From Spirochaetaceae bacterium (lineage in GTDB: Bacteria; Spirochaetota; Spirochaetia; DSM-27196; SLST01): 8,408 nt of DNA. The stretch is from contig SKVA01000106.1 of NCBI GenBank assembly GCA_007129695.1, positions 1 to 8,408 on the forward strand, in the 5' to 3' direction. This document shows, piece by piece, positions 6,738 through 8,408 of this stretch. The notes beneath the pieces are model-generated. The model was not told where the DNA came from. It did no database searches and worked only from the letters and a program-made list of their open reading frames with translations. Within the stretch, counting starts at the first letter, position 1. Each line of letters starts with the position of its first letter. The translations under genes and the position numbers were made by a program.

Positions 6738-7177
6738 TCACGGTTTCCGCGAGTGGAAGGACCGCGTCCGGGGCCGCATCGCGCTCTGGGGCGCGGCCAC
6801 CCAACCCGCCGGCACCAGCCGCACCAGTGCGACATCGTGCCGATCCACGCGAACGGCGAGCTCCCGGGTGACCTCTCCCAGGTCCTGCCCCGACCACGGG
6901 TCGCGTACGCGGCACGGCCGGCGGTTGTGCAACCCGATCGACTCCCACGCTACCGTCGCGATGCGCCCGTCGCGGTCGCCCAGGTTGAGCAGCCTCACGG
7001 CGATCGACCCGTCCTCGAGCGGCCTCGCCCAGATGTGCACCTTCCCCGCGTCGCGCAGGCCCTCTCGCACGAAAGCGTCCGCGGTTTCGCGGACAAGATC
7101 CTCGCTGATCTGTGCGCAAAAGGTGTTCCAGCCGTTCCATCCGATCGGGGTCGTTGTGCAAGCGTTCGTCCTCCCAT
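6738..7177 (-). pseudogene. GH27 alpha-galactosidase remnant (barrel deleted, frameshifted)
   Basis: This is what remains of a glycoside hydrolase family 27 gene. Translating the minus-strand frame that ends at 6738 gives PIGWNGWNTFCAQISEDLV followed by RETADAFVREGLRDAG, the canonical GH27 N terminus. It passes straight into KVHIWARPLEDGSIAVRLL and the rest of the C-terminal beta-sandwich, ending near VALVRLVPAG. In intact enzymes these two blocks are separated by roughly 300 residues carrying the barrel and both catalytic aspartates. The join is at about 7041-7046. The GWNGWNTF frame has a stop upstream (7191-7193) and no ATG, GTG or TTG in between. The ATG at 7177 (MGGRTLAQRP) is one base out of phase, and adding one C to the four-base run at 7147-7150 would restore a normal LAQRPPIGWN start. 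A GTG at 7070 could express only the C-terminal domain. A non-catalytic function cannot be excluded. Confidence 0.82.
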
Positions 7178-7219
7178 GCGGCGCGGAGTATCACGGCATC
7201 CTCACACCCCGCCCGGTCG

Positions 7220-7228
7220 TGCTATACT
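7220..7228 (+). promoter_or_regulatory. Extended -10 promoter of the CPBP gene
   Basis: TGC-TATACT is a near-consensus extended -10 element (one mismatch in the hexamer). It would give a leader of about 44 bases before the ATG at 7279. No TTGACA-like box is seen at the usual distance, as is common for extended -10 promoters. It lies in the 101-bp gap between this gene and the divergent GH27 remnant. Confidence 0.5.
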
Positions 7229-7260
7229 GCCCGAGGTCCCGAAAACCACTCTACAGTTGG

Positions 7261-7273
7261 CTCCTCGAGGAGG
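7261..7273 (+). promoter_or_regulatory. Ribosome site inside a perfect palindrome, CPBP leader
   Basis: CTCCTCGAGGAG (7261-7272) is an exact 12-bp palindrome. Its right half is the strong ribosome site GAGGAGG (7267-7273), five bases before the ATG at 7279. In RNA, CUCC could pair with GGAG around a UCGA loop and partly hide the ribosome site, or the DNA palindrome could bind a dimeric protein. Confidence 0.5.
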
Positions 7274-7278
7274 CGGTC

Positions 7279-8040
7279 ATGTCAGCAACCCCACGCACCC
7301 CGTCGACATCCGCGACGCCCGCACGACTCCCGGTCGCGGCGCTGCCGTGGGTCGCGCTCGTATCGCGTACGCTCCTCTTCGCCGCGGCGCAGGGCGTGGG
7401 TGCGCTGCTCCTTGTTCGGAGCGCCGACGGCAGGGCGTGGTCGGAGTCCGTCCGCTACTGGATGTTCTACGCGGCCGGAGCCAACCTCGTCACCATCGCC
7501 CTCCTGGTCCGGTTCTACCGGGCCGAGGGGCAATCGTACATCGACGCGATCCGGTTTCGATCCGGCGCGCGTTGGCGTGATTTTGGTACGAGCCTGATCG
7601 CTCTCCTGATCGCAGTACCGATCGCGATGGCGCCGATGCGCTGGCTTGGTTCGGCGTTGTTCGGAACCTACGAATCTGCCTCGCAGATGATGTTCCTCCC
7701 ACTACCCGTTCCCCTCGTCGTCGCCGGGCTCGCCTTTCCAATCACGATCGCGTTCGCGGAGCTGCCGCTCTACTTCGGGTACGTGATGCCGCGCCTCGAA
7801 GCCCAGCTCGGGCGCCCGTGGCTCGCGTGGGCGCTCGCATCGACCTTTCTGGCTCTCCAGCATGCGACCCTCCCGCTCATCTTTGACTGGCGATTCACAA
7901 CCTGGCGCGCGCTGATGTTCCTCCCGTTTGCGCTCTTCATCGGTCTCCTGATCAAGTGGCGTCCGCGGCTGCTTCCGTATCTCATGGTAGGACACTTTCT
8001 CATCGACGTCGCCACGGTCGCGGTCTATCTGGCGGTGTAG
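7279..8040 (+). CDS. CPBP-like intramembrane protein with degenerate motif 1
   Basis: A 253-residue integral membrane protein resembling the CPBP (CAAX protease and bacteriocin-processing, Abi) family. About seven hydrophobic stretches are visible, near residues 18-46, 60-79, 103-120, 141-160, 181-199, 208-226 and 231-252. The usual EExxxR motif is replaced by AELPLYFGY (160-168): one glutamate is kept (Glu161), the partner is alanine and the arginine is lost. The two histidine motifs survive as LALQH (His195; Leu replaces the usual Phe) and HFLID (His239 and Asp243). It may be a divergent protease or a non-proteolytic relative; the substrate is unknown. The start at 7279 is set by GAGGAGG five bases upstream. 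The frame is open back to 6691, but that extension runs antisense through the GH27 remnant and is not membrane-like. A good extended -10 element precedes it, so it is probably monocistronic. Confidence 0.72.
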   Translation: MSATPRTPSTSATPARLPVAALPWVALVSRTLLFAAAQGVGALLLVRSADGRAWSESVRYWMFYAAGANLVTIALLVRFYRAEGQSYIDAIRFRSGARWRDFGTSLIALLIAVPIAMAPMRWLGSALFGTYESASQMMFLPLPVPLVVAGLAFPITIAFAELPLYFGYVMPRLEAQLGRPWLAWALASTFLALQHATLPLIFDWRFTTWRALMFLPFALFIGLLIKWRPRLLPYLMVGHFLIDVATVAVYLAV

Positions 8041-8126
8041 CTCGTCACAACCTCGCCCAGTTTCGCCGGCAGGCGATGCGCGGGCTCTACTGGTACAGGT
8101 CGTACTCGCTTCAGGCCAAGCCTTCG

Positions 8127-8408
8127 TCAGACTACGCCGCGCTCCCTATGCCCCGTCGCGCCCACCATCACTTTGATCGTCTCCGAAGGCGATCCGGCGG
8201 CGAACGAGAACGCGTCGACCACCGACGAGAACGGAAACCGGTGCGAGATGAGCGGCCGCAGATCGACCCTCCGATCGGAGAGGAGCCTGATCGCCGCGGG
8301 GAAGGTGTTGCAGTAGCGGTTCACGCCGCGGACGTCGAGCTCCTTCTCCAGGATCGTTTCGAGCGGAAACGCAGGGTTCGCGACCTCGGGCCACCCGACC
8401 AGGACCAC
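8127..8408 (-). CDS. Zinc-type alcohol/polyol dehydrogenase, C-terminal part
   Basis: The last 93 residues of a medium-chain dehydrogenase/reductase of the sorbitol (L-iditol) dehydrogenase or threonine dehydrogenase type; the rest lies beyond the right edge. The visible order is VGWPE, then FPLETILEKELDVRGVNRYCNTFP, then AIRLLSDRRVDLRPLISHRFPFSS, then VVDAFSFAAGSPSETIKVMV. This is the standard C-terminal lobe: the strand after the Rossmann fold, the K/E-x-L-x-x-x-G segment, the x-L-I-x-H/T-x-F segment and the final A-F-x-x-A...KV helix and strand. The first codon in the window is GTG and is internal, not a start. The zinc ligands and the nucleotide-binding glycine motif are outside the window. 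It would oxidise a secondary alcohol or polyol with NAD(P)+, and the exact substrate cannot be called. It converges on the CPBP gene with an 86-bp gap that holds no clear terminator. Confidence 0.88.
   Translation of the reverse strand: MVLVGWPEVANPAFPLETILEKELDVRGVNRYCNTFPAAIRLLSDRRVDLRPLISHRFPFSSVVDAFSFAAGSPSETIKVMVGATGHRERGVV

Noticed and set aside
6616..7194. In-frame upstream extension that would make the hypD-like protein 978 residues
   Set aside because: The extension is Arg/Gly/Pro-rich, resembles nothing, and crosses the GH27 remnant in another frame. A good ribosome site and family homology both point to the ATG at 6615.
6691..7278. 196-codon N-terminal extension of the CPBP protein
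   Set aside because: It runs antisense through the GH27 remnant, is not membrane-like, and a strong ribosome site precedes the ATG at 7279.
8041..8126. Terminator between the CPBP gene and the dehydrogenase
   Set aside because: Only a four-base-pair CGCC/GGCG arm pair is visible, with no T-run; it is too weak to call.

Overview
This is a G+C-rich bacterial chromosomal window, roughly two thirds G+C by eye, with short intergenic gaps and several Shine-Dalgarno sites. The oxygen-sensitive glycyl radical enzyme points to an anaerobic or facultative organism. Sulfatase, WbsX/GH99-like and GH27 genes point to a glycan-degrading lifestyle. Such sets occur in spirochaetes, planctomycetes and some Bacillota. 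Nothing here fixes the taxon, and no phage, transposase, CRISPR or RNA gene was seen.

Layout, left to right. A type I sulfatase runs in from the left edge; its catalytic cysteine lies before the first ATG in the window. Its stop codon falls inside a six-copy 13-bp tandem repeat (1431-1508). Next is an Old Yellow Enzyme of the YqjM/NamA class (1575-2645), which converges on a small GNAT acetyltransferase (2658-2960, minus) with a hairpin across the two 3' ends. A WbsX/GH99-like protein (3079-4185, plus) is divergent from the acetyltransferase and converges on a large glycyl radical enzyme (4258-6615, minus). That enzyme matches trans-4-hydroxy-L-proline dehydratase (HypD), including its recalled substrate-pocket residues. 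Upstream of it on the same strand lies the wreck of a GH27 alpha-galactosidase gene (6738-7177). The wreck keeps the extreme N terminus and the C-terminal beta domain, has lost the catalytic barrel between them, and carries an apparent one-base frameshift near its start. A CPBP-type membrane protein with a degenerate first motif (7279-8040, plus) is divergent from the wreck. The C-terminal end of a zinc-type alcohol/polyol dehydrogenase (8127-8408, minus) runs off the right edge.

How the genes might work together is inference. Sulfatase, WbsX/GH99-like protein, the former alpha-galactosidase and the polyol dehydrogenase suit scavenging of sulfated or galactose-containing glycans. HypD would turn free 4-hydroxyproline into pyrroline-5-carboxylate, a precursor of proline. 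A common source could be hydroxyproline-rich glycoproteins or collagen-like material, but the genes are not one operon. Neither HypD's radical-SAM activase nor a sulfatase-maturing enzyme is present in the window. The most unusual items are the GH27 deletion remnant, the tandem repeat at the end of the sulfatase, and the HypD gene without an adjacent activase.
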